Origin: Martinezella lusitana
GTDB lineage: Bacteria; Pseudomonadota; Alphaproteobacteria; Rhizobiales; Rhizobiaceae
Length of the DNA: 64,000 nt
Reading direction: 5' to 3'
Assembly: GCF_010668395.1 (NCBI RefSeq)
Contig: NZ_WUEY01000024.1
Span: 26,162-90,161 of the forward strand
Positions 15,876-24,302 of this stretch are shown piece by piece. Every line of letters starts with the position of its first letter. The stretch's first letter is position 1. A program made the position numbers and the translations under genes. Under the pieces are notes generated by a model. That model was not told the DNA's origin, did no database searches, and was given only the letters and a program-made list of their open reading frames with translations.

Positions 15876-16515
15876 CCTCGAAGTCCGCGCTGGCGAGATC
15901 GTCACGATCATCGGCGCGAACGGCGCCGGCAAGACCTCGACCTTGCGGTCGATCTCCGGCCTGACTCAGGTCTATGCCGGCGACATCGAGTTCAAGGGGC
16001 GGCCGATCAAGGGGCTGCCTCCGGAGGAAATCACCCGGCTCGGTCTCGCGCACTGCCCGGAGGGACGGCAGATCCTTCAGCGATTGACGGTCGAGGAAAA
16101 CTTGCTTGCCGGCTATATTCAGGGCCGCGGACGCAGTTTCGACGAGATCCGCACCCAGGTCTACGACATATTCCCGATCCTCAAGGAACGGCGTCATTCG
16201 TTGGCAAGCCGCATGAGTGGTGGACAGCAGCAGATGCTGGCGATCGGCCGTTCGTTGATGGCGACACCGGAACTGCTAATGCTGGACGAGCCCTCGCTCG
16301 GTCTTGCGCCCAAAATCATCAATCAGATCTTCGAAATCATCATAACGCTCTCGAAATCGGGCATCAGCCTCGTCGTCGTCGAGCAGAACGCGGCGGTGGC
16401 GCTTGAGATCGCCGATTATGCCTATGTGATCGATGCGGGTTGCTGCTCGGTAGAGGGCGGGGCGCATAATGTGCTTAACGATCCCGATCTCAAAGCCGCC
16501 TATCTTGGCGCGTGA
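15778..16515 (+). CDS. Branched-chain amino acid-type ABC ATPase (LivF family)
   Basis: Second ATPase of the importer, about 245 residues. The start is taken as TTG 15778, six bases after a perfect AGGAGG (15766-15771), inside the LivG-type gene; ATG 15754 or 15709 would give N-terminal tails not seen in the family. The protein then reads LLKVAGLKAGYGRTQVLFGI. Walker A is GANGAGKTS, the LivF element is LAHCPEGRQI, the signature is MSGGQQQM, Walker B is LLMLDEPSLGLAP, and the switch is VEQNAAVAL. It completes the Liv-type transporter; an SDR gene follows 16 bases later in the same operon. Confidence 0.9.
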   Translation: MEPRKNSTTSASLLKVAGLKAGYGRTQVLFGIDLEVRAGEIVTIIGANGAGKTSTLRSISGLTQVYAGDIEFKGRPIKGLPPEEITRLGLAHCPEGRQILQRLTVEENLLAGYIQGRGRSFDEIRTQVYDIFPILKERRHSLASRMSGGQQQMLAIGRSLMATPELLMLDEPSLGLAPKIINQIFEIIITLSKSGISLVVVEQNAAVALEIADYAYVIDAGCCSVEGGAHNVLNDPDLKAAYLGA

Positions 16516-16531
16516 GAGAAGGAAAAGATCC

Positions 16532-17296
16532 ATGCTGGAATGTGACACCTCCATCCTGATCTCCGGGGCTGCCTCCGGGATCGGGCGGGCGACCGCGCTT
16601 GCATTGGCCGAGAGCGGTGTTGCGCTGACGCTGTTCGATCGCAATGCGGCCGCATTGTCCGAGGTCGCGGATGCCTGTCGGGATAAGGGCGCGGCTGTGC
16701 TTGACAGGGCGGCTGACGCCTCTTCGGATTGTGACGTGGCGTCCGCGGTAGACAGGGCGGTCGATACGCACGGCTTTCTCTCTGGGGTAGTCGCCGCGGC
16801 AGGCATTGCGTGTAAAGGCGATGTCACGACTCTTTCCGATGAAGCGTGGCATGCAACGCTGGCCGTTAACCTGACAGGCCCGTTCCTGCTGGCGCGGCAT
16901 GCGGTTCCGCACCTGTTACGCAGTCGCGTATCTGCTTTTGTCGCGATTAGCTCAGATTCCGGCGTGCGCGGATCGCGTGGCTATGCCGCCTATTGCGCCT
17001 CTAAGCATGGTGTCATTGGCCTGATCCGCTGCATGGCGCTCGATCATGGTCCGCAAGGATTGCGTAGCAATGTCGTCTGCCCATCCTTTGTCGATACGCC
17101 GATGGCCGAGGCTCTGTTGAAAGAGAGCGGCGGCTATGATCGTACGTTCTATGAGCGGCGCGTGCCGCTTGGCCGTTTTGCGCGGCCGCAGGAGGTCGCC
17201 GATGCCGTTGTCCATCTGTTATCGCCACAGGCGAGCTACGCCAACGGAATGATTTATGTGCTCGATGGCGGCACGACGGCGGGCACCTTTGGATGA
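16532..17296 (+). CDS. Short-chain dehydrogenase/reductase (SDR)
   Basis: Classical SDR of 254 residues starting at ATG 16532 after GAGAAGGAAAAG. Cofactor loop SGAASGIG, acidic strand end TLFDRN (suggesting NAD), catalytic Ser in AISSDSG, and YCASK for Tyr/Lys. The NNAG motif is replaced by AAAGIA (VVAAAGIAC), a tolerated variant. Because it is transcribed with the Liv-type importer, it may act early on the imported compound. Oxidoreductase role is firm; substrate unknown. Confidence 0.9.
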   Translation: MLECDTSILISGAASGIGRATALALAESGVALTLFDRNAAALSEVADACRDKGAAVLDRAADASSDCDVASAVDRAVDTHGFLSGVVAAAGIACKGDVTTLSDEAWHATLAVNLTGPFLLARHAVPHLLRSRVSAFVAISSDSGVRGSRGYAAYCASKHGVIGLIRCMALDHGPQGLRSNVVCPSFVDTPMAEALLKESGGYDRTFYERRVPLGRFARPQEVADAVVHLLSPQASYANGMIYVLDGGTTAGTFG

Positions 17297-17351
17297 GAGG
17301 TGGGGACAATCGGCCCGAGGCCGCGAGTAAATTCTGGGTAGCATTGACTTC

Positions 17352-17377
17352 ATGAAGTATTTGCTCGATTCCATCAT
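17352..17377. promoter_or_regulatory. 26-bp dyad ATGAAG-N14-CATCAT, site 4 (degenerate)
   Basis: The core ATGA-N18-TCAT is kept exactly, but the inner bases differ from sites 1-3. It lies 27 bases before the XRE-cupin gene and overlaps the 12-base palindrome ACTTCATGAAGT (17347-17358). TTGACT at 17344-17349 may be the -35. The location suggests autoregulation by the XRE-cupin protein. Confidence 0.5.
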
Positions 17378-17404
17378 GAAAGTGAACTTGTCAGGTTATG
17401 TACG

Positions 17405-17989
17405 ATGCCCAAATCCGTTGCCGAGGCCAAGACGCCGGATCACGTCGGTAAGACGTTGCGTGAACTGCGGCGGTCACGCCGCATTACCATCCAGCAACTC
17501 GCCGATGGTTTGAACCGTTCGACGGGGTACGTCAGCCAACTCGAACGGGGCCTCTCGCAGCCTACGCTGAAAGATCTCTACGCCGCCTGTACGATCTTCG
17601 GCGTTCCGATGAGTTGGTTCGTCGATCTGGAAGAAAAGCAACCGGAAGCCGAGCGAGAGAAAAATTTCATCGTCCGGGGCAACCAGCGTCGCTTCATGTC
17701 GCATCGAGGAGCAAGAACCGAGCTTCTGACGCCGCAACTCGATTCGAACGTCGAATTCATGATGTCCACGTTCGAGCCGGGGCTCGAGACGGAACGCAAA
17801 AACGTGCCGACCGCGGGCGCTGAATATGGTTATATCTTGAAAGGGCGCCTGGAGCTGTGGATCGACGAGGAGAAGTTTGAACTTTCCGAAGGTGATAGCT
17901 ACTGCTTCAGTCGCTCCTCTACCTATCATTCCCGCAATCCATCGAAAACCCAACCGACGATCATCATCTGGGTTGGAGTATACCAGTAG
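17405..17989 (+). CDS. XRE-family regulator with C-terminal cupin domain
   Basis: Regulator of 194 residues: an N-terminal lambda-repressor-type helix-turn-helix (IQQLADGLNRSTGYVSQLER, then LSQPTLKDLYAACTIFGVPM) and a C-terminal cupin sensor domain (AEYGYILKGRLELWIDEEKF, GDSYCFSRSSTYHSRNPS). Proteins of this layout (PuuR and relatives) sense small ligands in the cupin pocket and repress or activate adjacent catabolic operons. The four ATGA-N18-TCAT dyads in this block include one before this gene, making it the best candidate for their binding partner, though IclR and GntR proteins are alternatives. An SDR gene follows 40 bases downstream. Confidence 0.92.
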   Translation: MPKSVAEAKTPDHVGKTLRELRRSRRITIQQLADGLNRSTGYVSQLERGLSQPTLKDLYAACTIFGVPMSWFVDLEEKQPEAEREKNFIVRGNQRRFMSHRGARTELLTPQLDSNVEFMMSTFEPGLETERKNVPTAGAEYGYILKGRLELWIDEEKFELSEGDSYCFSRSSTYHSRNPSKTQPTIIIWVGVYQ

Positions 17990-18029
17990 CTTCGACCCGC
18001 TTTGAGACCGCCGCAAAGGCCATATTGCT

Positions 18030-18794
18030 ATGATATCTTCCACTCAAGCGTCTGCGTCCTTTGCCGGCAAGGTTGCGTTTGTTTCAGGGGCTGCTTCTGG
18101 AATTGGCGCTGAGACCGCCCGAAGACTCGCCAAGATGGGCGCCAGCCTCGTCCTTGCCGATCGCCACGCGGAGCGGCTTACCGCTTTTGCCACAACGCTT
18201 GGCACAAAGGACGTCCTCGCTCTTTCGGTCGACGTGGCCTCCATGGCGAGCGTGGAGCAGGCTGTGATGTGCGGAGTTAGCCATTTCGGCGGACTGGACC
18301 TGGCGGTCAATTCCGCTGGCGTCGACCTTCCACGCTGCGAGACGGCCCGGTATCCAGTCGAACACTGGGATAAGATCATGGCCGTAAACCTGACAGGTGT
18401 CTTTCATGCGGTTCGATCTCAAATTCCGGCAATGCTGGCACGAGGCGGCGGCTCCATCGTGAATGTCGCGTCGATCATGGGTTTTCGCGCCTTCGCCGGT
18501 CAGCCAGCCTATACGGCTGCGAAACATGGTGTGATCGGCCTTACCAAAGCCGCCGCGCTTGACCACGCAACGCAGGGCATCCGTATCAATGCTGTCGCGC
18601 CCGGGTTCGTCGAAACGCCGTTACTTGCTCATTTGAGCGAAGGGAAGAAGAAAGCCGCCGCGCTGCTTCATCCCATGGAACGTCTTGGAAGGGAGGACGA
18701 GATCGCCAATGTGATCCTCTTCTTGCTGTCAGATGCCGCGTCCTTCGTCACAGGCGCATGCTTTGAGGCGGATGGCGGATATCTTGCAAAGTGA
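18030..18794 (+). CDS. Short-chain dehydrogenase/reductase (SDR)
   Basis: Classical SDR of 254 residues. Cofactor loop SGAASGIG, acidic strand end VLADRH, NSAG in AVNSAGVDL, catalytic Ser in VASIMGF, Tyr/Lys in YTAAK, and a normal end FEADGGYLAK. No strong ribosome site is seen before ATG 18030. It is the third SDR of block 1, probably co-transcribed with the XRE-cupin regulator, and the last intact gene before the decayed region. It may oxidise or reduce a ring or side-chain hydroxyl; I cannot tell which. Confidence 0.9.
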   Translation: MISSTQASASFAGKVAFVSGAASGIGAETARRLAKMGASLVLADRHAERLTAFATTLGTKDVLALSVDVASMASVEQAVMCGVSHFGGLDLAVNSAGVDLPRCETARYPVEHWDKIMAVNLTGVFHAVRSQIPAMLARGGGSIVNVASIMGFRAFAGQPAYTAAKHGVIGLTKAAALDHATQGIRINAVAPGFVETPLLAHLSEGKKKAAALLHPMERLGREDEIANVILFLLSDAASFVTGACFEADGGYLAK

Positions 18795-19527
18795 ATGGCG
18801 ATCGGATCAATATTCCCAGCATGCGTCTGAAATGAACGGCCGCGATACTATATTCGGTTTGAGGAGGCCTCCGCACCTAGCATCGCTTAAGATGGGGAAG
18901 CTCCGTTTTTGACGAACCTATATGTGTCCTTGACGCTAGATTAACTCTTCAACTCCGAATCCCGCGTTCACTGACTTTGCTGGCCCGCCTGAGCACGCCT
19001 GACAATGGCGAGGGAGAGAGGGCCGGTCCCCACGGCGATGTGCTTGCCGGCCAGGCGCTGTCGGCGAAGACTGATGATCCGTTCACAAGTGTCTTGCCCG
19101 TTTCTCGCGGGCTGCTTGCGGGACGCGATCAACATCGCCGTACGACTGGATAGTCTGAACCGCTTGGTCCGGCGGCACGGATCTTCAACGAAATGCCACA
19201 GAGCGTGGCCGCCTGCGCCTTTGACAGCCTCCGGGCGAGAGCGGCGGCTACAAGTCTTTCCTCTCGACGCAATGGTGTCAGGCGGCCATTTGATTTGAAC
19301 CCCTCTAAAGGGCATAATTTATCGGGGGCATATCAACTTACGAAGCAGCGAAATTATATTCGGACAGCAAATCCAGAAGGAATGGACAGATGGTCTCCAA
19401 TTTCATTATAGCGCCAGTGTACAAGCAATCATCTGTGAAGGGTTGCCCTTTTGTCTTTGGCGCCAACCTGTATCACCTACGGGAAGCCCTACCCGGTGGC
19501 TAGTCTCGGGACCTAGATTGACTTTGG
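18795..19527. other. Gene-poor, decayed stretch with insertion-sequence debris
   Basis: No intact gene is supported over about 730 bases. Open frames are short, in conflicting phases and without ribosome sites. Part of it (18968-19290) carries the IS481-like remnant listed separately; the rest shows no recognisable feature. It marks the seam between blocks 1 and 2. Confidence 0.6.
18968..19290 (-). pseudogene. Degraded IS481-like transposase N-terminal fragment
   Basis: On the minus strand, short segments resemble the helix-turn-helix end of IS481-family transposases: LVAAALARRLSKAQAATLCG in one frame and IISLRRQRLAGKHIAVGTG in another, the latter close to the family pattern of an LRRQRWTGKHIA block followed by a VLRR-type helix. 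Frames shift between the segments and no catalytic DDE part follows, so it is a remnant. Recognition rests on memory of the family and would need a search. Confidence 0.4.
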
Positions 19528-19620
19528 CCTCAAGCACCGCTCGGCTGGCAGCATATCAGCCTGACCGGAGATTACATCTGGACCCCGACGGACAGCCCCG
19601 ATCTCAGGCCGCTCCGGCGA
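19528..19620 (+). mobile_element. Remnant of a Tn3-family transposase C-terminus
   Basis: The + strand encodes APLGWQHISLTGDYIW followed by a segment ending LRPLR, the well-conserved tail of Tn3-family TnpA proteins (a LGWxHINLTGDY block then FRPLR). Upstream in the same frame there are stops, and no other TnpA parts are seen. The remnant abuts the 3' end of the broken SRAP gene on the other strand, so a Tn3-type insertion followed by deletion may have truncated it. I could not identify a 38-bp terminal repeat. Confidence 0.6.
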
Positions 19621-20209
19621 GAAACATCCAGATACCAGTCTCTTCCTTGGTCAACAGGAGCACCGGCATGGCCTTACCATGAATGGGTTTGACGAGGTCG
19701 TTAGGCCTTGCGCACGGAGGTCCACTGCGGAACATGAATGCCGGCAAAGAACATCAGCGGCTTGGCTTCATCGCGCGCGAACCAGCGTTCGGCACATTGC
19801 CGCCGTCCTCCTGACTTGCCGGATCGGGTTCGGCAAAGCTGGTGACGCGAACGAGACAGCGGTTCTCGACGCCGAACCAGCGCCTCCAATGCAGAAGCTT
19901 CAGATTGCGGACATTGGTGACGTCACGATCGACCTGCTCGCGTACCAGCTGCTCGAAATCCACCTCCTTGCCCTTGGGTCGCAACTTCTCGGCCTTGGCT
20001 TGTGCTGCCTTTTCAAGGACGAACCTTGGGGAGGGACGTCTCCAACGGACATGGATGAGCGGCCTGCCTCCGTCTGCTGTGTTTCGGACGATCGGCCCCA
20101 TCTGGTCCGGGTTCATCTGATAGGCAGGCATCAGGTTGAACAGACACTCGGCGTCCTGAGCCCACTTGTTCACCCAGTCCTTGTCTTCCATTCGATAAAG
20201 ATTGCACAT
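19604..20209 (-). pseudogene. SRAP (YedK/HMCES-like) abasic-site protein, broken
   Basis: From ATG 20209 the minus strand starts MCNLYRMEDKDWVNKWAQ, the normal SRAP beginning with catalytic Cys2. It runs through RWFGVENRCLV and TSFAEPDPASQEDGGNVPNA, then the frame is lost. Continuation appears in a second frame (WFARDEAKPLMFFAGIHVPQ) and, after a deletion of roughly 20 residues, in a third (LVKPIHGKAMPVLLLTKEE, with the active-site His). The normal C-terminal end is missing and is replaced near 19620 by transposase-remnant sequence. SRAP proteins cross-link to abasic sites in single-stranded DNA. At least two frame breaks make this copy non-functional. Confidence 0.8.
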
Positions 20210-20338
20210 CAGCGCTCCATCCCCCCGCTGTAAGGACGATGAAATAACTCGGTGCATTGTCAAACGTCGGTTTGGCATTCTCTCATTTCAGTTGCGTCAT
20301 GCCGTCGTTAGATGTGGTGCTATCGGATGGGAGAGCCA

Positions 20339-21853
20339 ATGGATCGAGATGTAAAAGACTATTTCGAACGATTTTCGGTTCCCGCGGAGGTCGTATCGTT
20401 CGTCAACCGTCCTGTCGGCCATTTCATCGACGGGCGTGAAATCTTGTCGGCTCAGGATGCCATCGATCTCGTGGAGCCATTCACACAAAGGATGTTGACC
20501 GTACTTGCCACCGGGGATTTGCAGATTGTCGACCAGGCGGTGCGCTCCTCACGGAAGGCGTTCGACGGGGCTTGGGGTCGGCTGTTGCCTCTCGAGCGCC
20601 AGAAGCTCATCCTGCGGCTGGCGGAGGCGATGGAGGCCGATGCTGACTTTCTCGCGCATCTCGAAGCGATCGATGTCGGCAAAGCCATATCCGATGCGCG
20701 CTACATCGATGTTCCAGGAGCGATCGCGAACTTTGAGTATTTTGCCGGATGGACGAGCAAGCTCGATGGCAGAACAACCAGCGCCGTTGCGTTGCCCGGA
20801 GAGACGCTGACTTATACCGTGAAAGAGTCGCTTGGGGTGGTAGCGGCGATCATACCCTGGAATTTCCCGCTCCAGATATTGTCGTGGAAACTTGGAGCGG
20901 CGCTCGCCTGCGGCTGCACGGTTGTCTGTAAGCCTTCGGAACTCACGCCATTGTCAGCGATGCGACTGGCCCAGCTTGCTACGGAGGTCGGCTTTCCGGA
21001 CGGCGTCATCAATATTGTCAATGGTTTCGGTCATGTTGTCGGGCAGGCGCTGGCACAGCATCCGGGGGTGGACAAGCTCTCCTTTACCGGCTCGAGCGCC
21101 GTCGGTGCCGCGATCGGCAAGACGGCGCTCGATAGCATGAAGCGCCTGACGCTCGAACTGGGCGGCAAGTCGCCTGTCATCGTCACCGCCAAAGCGGATA
21201 CCGATAAAGCCGCCAATGCCATATTGTCTGGAATATTCATGAACTCGGGCCAGGTCTGCGATGCGGGTTCGCGCATCTATGCCCACGCCGATATCCATGA
21301 GGAGCTGGTCGCCAAGCTGAAAGCCGGCGCCGAAAACTTGCCCATCGGCCCCGGTCTCGATCCGCAGTCGAAGATCACGCCGCTGGTTTCGGCAAACCAT
21401 CGTGCTCGCGTACTGGAGCACATAGGCAGCGCGCACGCGCAGGGCGCGACGCTGGTTACCGGCGAGGGAAAAGACATTCCGTATCGCCAGGACAATATCC
21501 TGCGTCCGACGATTTTTGACCGCTGCGCAGAGGATATGCGTATTTTCCGCGAGGAAATCTTCGGTCCAGTTCTCGGTGTCGCGTGGTTCGAAACGCTGGA
21601 TGACGCAGTGGAGCGGGCCAATTCCAGCATTTACGGACTGGCGGCCGCCATCTACTCGCAGGATGTGGATGAGACGATCGCGCTTTCGCGGCGTATCAAG
21701 GCAGGAAACGTCTACATCAACGCGCACGGAATACTGGATCCAGCCATGCCGTTTGGCGGCATCAAATCGTCCGGATTCGGCAAGGACATGGGACCTGAGC
21801 AGCTGGACGGCTTTCTGACCACCAAGAGTATTTACGTCCAGCTTGCTAGCTGA
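20339..21853 (+). CDS. NAD-dependent aldehyde dehydrogenase, possible 4-guanidinobutyraldehyde dehydrogenase
   Basis: Aldehyde dehydrogenase of 504 residues. ATG 20339 follows GGGAGA; ATG 20327 is possible. Motifs: AIIPWNFPLQ, FTGSSAVGAA, base glutamate in LELGGKSP, catalytic Cys in NSGQVCDAG, and the end PFGGIKSSGFGKDMG. This is the betaine/gamma-aminobutyraldehyde-like branch, whose members include KauB, the dehydrogenase that oxidises 4-guanidinobutyraldehyde. The next gene is an AruH-like aminotransferase 22 bases downstream, and an AruI-like decarboxylase lies in the block, which supports that role. Substrate assignment is inference from context. Confidence 0.9.
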   Translation: MDRDVKDYFERFSVPAEVVSFVNRPVGHFIDGREILSAQDAIDLVEPFTQRMLTVLATGDLQIVDQAVRSSRKAFDGAWGRLLPLERQKLILRLAEAMEADADFLAHLEAIDVGKAISDARYIDVPGAIANFEYFAGWTSKLDGRTTSAVALPGETLTYTVKESLGVVAAIIPWNFPLQILSWKLGAALACGCTVVCKPSELTPLSAMRLAQLATEVGFPDGVINIVNGFGHVVGQALAQHPGVDKLSFTGSSAVGAAIGKTALDSMKRLTLELGGKSPVIVTAKADTDKAANAILSGIFMNSGQVCDAGSRIYAHADIHEELVAKLKAGAENLPIGPGLDPQSKITPLVSANHRARVLEHIGSAHAQGATLVTGEGKDIPYRQDNILRPTIFDRCAEDMRIFREEIFGPVLGVAWFETLDDAVERANSSIYGLAAAIYSQDVDETIALSRRIKAGNVYINAHGILDPAMPFGGIKSSGFGKDMGPEQLDGFLTTKSIYVQLAS

Positions 21854-21875
21854 TGTGTCATAGGAGGAATTGAAA

Positions 21876-23090
21876 ATGCAGCCACTGCGCCAACCGCAGG
21901 TGGAGGAGAACCTGCGCCGTTTTTCGGAACACACGCGTGCGATCGCCAGCGATGGGTCTGCCGGTTGGGCAATCGCCGATGCCGCGGCGGATGCCTTGGA
22001 TCGCGGTGAAGATGTCGTCAGTCTCTGCCTCGGCGATACGTCCTTCGATACGCCGACGCGTATCTCCGAGGCAGCCATCCGCAGCATTCGCGAGGGGCGC
22101 ACCCACTATGCGCCCGTGCCGGGCACGCCGGCGCTGCGCCATAGCATTGCAGCAGCCCAAAGACGCTTCGATGGCTACGGCTGGTCGCCAGAGCAAGCGA
22201 TAGTCTTTGGTGGAGCGCAAAATGCCCTGTTTGCAGCTTTGATGACGGTTGCCGGGGCCGGTGATGAAGTGATCTGCCTGGCGCCATGGTATGCAACCTA
22301 TGAAGCATCGATCCGAGTTGGCGGAGCAATCGCGCGGCCGGTCATGCTGGCGCTGGACAATGGGCGCCAAAAGATTTCGGAGGAAATTCTCGGTGCCGCC
22401 ATCAACGGGCGCACCCGAGCGATACTGCTCAACTCCCCCAACAATCCGGGCGGTTACGTATTCAGCCGACAGGATCTGGAGGTCGTCGCAGCATTCGCCG
22501 ACCGCCACAATCTCTGGGTCATCAGCGACGAGGTCTATCGCAGCACGGTCTTCGATGGTGAGTTCCTGTCCGTCTCTTCGTTGCCCGGAATGATGGAGCG
22601 GACCATCATTGTCAACAGCTTGTCCAAGTCACATGCCATGACCGGTTGGAGATTGGGGTGGACTCTCAGCCCGAAATCCGCGGCGGTGCATCTAGAAAAT
22701 CTTGCCCAGTGCATGCTGTTCGGCTCTCCGACCTTCATCCAGGACGCCGCAGCCCTGGCGCTGGAAACCGCGGGGGATGCGGAAATGCACTTTTTCGCCG
22801 ACGAACTCAAGCGGCGGCGCGACCTGATGCTCACCGCTCTATCAGGCATTCCTCAGCTGGTGTTCACGCGGCCTGAAGGGGGCATGTTCTGTTTCATCGA
22901 TGTCAGTGCGACCGGACTTTCAGGTGCCGCATTTGCCGAGCAGCTTTATGCGCAGGAGAAGCTTGCCATCGTCGCTGGCGTTGCGTTTGGCGCGGAGATG
23001 AAGAATTTCGTCCGCATCTCCTTTTCGGGATCGGATGAGACAATCCGCAAGGGCATGGAGCGGCTATCACGCTTCTGCTCTGGTATTTGA
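21876..23090 (+). CDS. Class I/II aminotransferase resembling arginine:pyruvate transaminase AruH
   Basis: PLP-dependent fold-type I aminotransferase of 404 residues. ATG 21876 has AGGAGG eight bases upstream. The PLP lysine is Lys251 in SLSKSHAMTGWR; also seen are NSPNNPGG, WVISDEVYRS and the C-terminal Arg in FVRISF. The run around HLENLAQCMLFGSP and FIQDAA closely recalls Pseudomonas AruH, which moves the alpha-amino group of arginine to pyruvate, giving 2-ketoarginine. An AruI-like decarboxylase, an ureohydrolase and a guanidinobutyraldehyde-type dehydrogenase in the same block fit this pathway. Other alpha-amino acid substrates remain possible. Confidence 0.88.
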   Translation: MQPLRQPQVEENLRRFSEHTRAIASDGSAGWAIADAAADALDRGEDVVSLCLGDTSFDTPTRISEAAIRSIREGRTHYAPVPGTPALRHSIAAAQRRFDGYGWSPEQAIVFGGAQNALFAALMTVAGAGDEVICLAPWYATYEASIRVGGAIARPVMLALDNGRQKISEEILGAAINGRTRAILLNSPNNPGGYVFSRQDLEVVAAFADRHNLWVISDEVYRSTVFDGEFLSVSSLPGMMERTIIVNSLSKSHAMTGWRLGWTLSPKSAAVHLENLAQCMLFGSPTFIQDAAALALETAGDAEMHFFADELKRRRDLMLTALSGIPQLVFTRPEGGMFCFIDVSATGLSGAAFAEQLYAQEKLAIVAGVAFGAEMKNFVRISFSGSDETIRKGMERLSRFCSGI

Positions 23091-23102
23091 CAAGGTGCAA
23101 TC

Positions 23103-23303
23103 ATGATCTCAAAGAGAACCATTGCCATCTGCATGATCGGGATATTTTGCGCCCTCAGCATTTGCGCTTATGGTCTGCCACGTCCTGCAAGCTCTCGTCC
23201 GAGTCTTATCTACGCGAAGTATGGGTGCTTGAAGAGGGACCACGGAACAACGTCCCGACCGGATGAGGCGGAGAACATCTTTCTGAAGATGCAGTCGTGC
23301 TGA
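23103..23303 (+). CDS. Possible small exported protein, unrecognised
   Basis: A 66-residue frame begins 12 bases after the aminotransferase stop with AAGGTG eight bases before its ATG. The N-terminus has two basic residues and a hydrophobic run (TIAICMIGIFCALSICAYGL), like a signal peptide or membrane anchor, followed by a polar tail with two cysteines. I know no family for it. Position in the operon and the ribosome site favour a real gene; short length keeps confidence low. Confidence 0.3.
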   Translation: MISKRTIAICMIGIFCALSICAYGLPRPASSRPSLIYAKYGCLKRDHGTTSRPDEAENIFLKMQSC

Positions 23304-23375
23304 AGCCAGTCTGGAAGCGAAATCCTCATCCTTCTGCGCTAAGTTATGGCCGGATAGCTGCAGGAAAGAGGCTTC

Positions 23376-24302
23376 ATGCGCTTTGACATACCGCCGCTCG
23401 ATAGGGTCGACATCCGGCTTCTTAAAGTTTTCAAGGCCGTGACGGAGTGCGGGGGATTTGCTGCGGCAGAAGAGACCCTCAATCTGAGCCGCTCGACAAT
23501 CTCGATTCATATCTCGGACCTCGAAACACGGTTCGGTATCAAACTTTGTACGCGAGGGCCGGCAGGCTTCTCACTCACCCAGGAGGGCGTTGTCGTTTAC
23601 GAAGCGACGCTGCGGCTGTTTACCGAGCTCAACAGCTTTCGCACGACGGTTGCCGGCGCCAAGGGCACATTGATGGGTGAGCTGTCAGTCTGGCAGATGG
23701 ACAATATCGCCACTGACCCGCTCAATCCGGTGATACTGGCGTTCCAGCGGTTTCGATCGCGGCCGAACTCCGTGGAGATCGCCGTCAACGTCGTGCCATC
23801 TAACGACGTCGAGCGGGCGGTATACGATGGGCGATGTAACCTCGGTATCACCGGCAGTCGATCGGATCTTACGGACCTCCTTTACGAGCAACTTCATACC
23901 GAGAGCATCTCCATGTTTTGCGGCCGGGCTCATCCGCTTTTCGAGGCGGCGCGGTTCGACCTGACCGATGAGCAGCTCGCCGATGTCGACTTCATCCGCC
24001 GCGGTTTCGTCACGCAAAAGCAGGAAATGGTCGAAACCGACTGGAATTCCAGCGTTTCGTCGATGCACACCGAGGCGACCCTGCAGCTGATTCTGACCGG
24101 CCTGCATATCGGCTATTTGCCGGATCATTACGCTGCCGCTTGGGAGGAACGCGGACTGCTGCGCAAGATCAACCCGGAGCGTTTCCACGTGGATTGGCCG
24201 GTTTTTCTGGTCACCCGGAAAGGCGATCGGCAATCGGTGCTTCTCAACACCCTGAGGAAGGATGTGCTGGATGCATCGGCAGCGTTGAAGCAATCAGTAT
24301 AG
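23376..24302 (+). CDS. LysR-family transcriptional regulator
   Basis: LysR regulator of 308 residues: N-terminal winged helix (VDIRLLKVFKAVTECGGFAA, LNLSRSTISIHISDLETRFG) and a periplasmic-binding-fold effector domain (GELSVWQMDNIATDPLNPVI, then ILTGLHIGYLPDHYA). The ATG follows CAGGAAAGAGG. It lies downstream of the aldehyde dehydrogenase-aminotransferase pair and converges with the M20 gene, overlapping it by nine bases. It probably controls arginine-type catabolism here, but no obvious T-N11-A site was assigned. Confidence 0.9.
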   Translation: MRFDIPPLDRVDIRLLKVFKAVTECGGFAAAEETLNLSRSTISIHISDLETRFGIKLCTRGPAGFSLTQEGVVVYEATLRLFTELNSFRTTVAGAKGTLMGELSVWQMDNIATDPLNPVILAFQRFRSRPNSVEIAVNVVPSNDVERAVYDGRCNLGITGSRSDLTDLLYEQLHTESISMFCGRAHPLFEAARFDLTDEQLADVDFIRRGFVTQKQEMVETDWNSSVSSMHTEATLQLILTGLHIGYLPDHYAAAWEERGLLRKINPERFHVDWPVFLVTRKGDRQSVLLNTLRKDVLDASAALKQSV

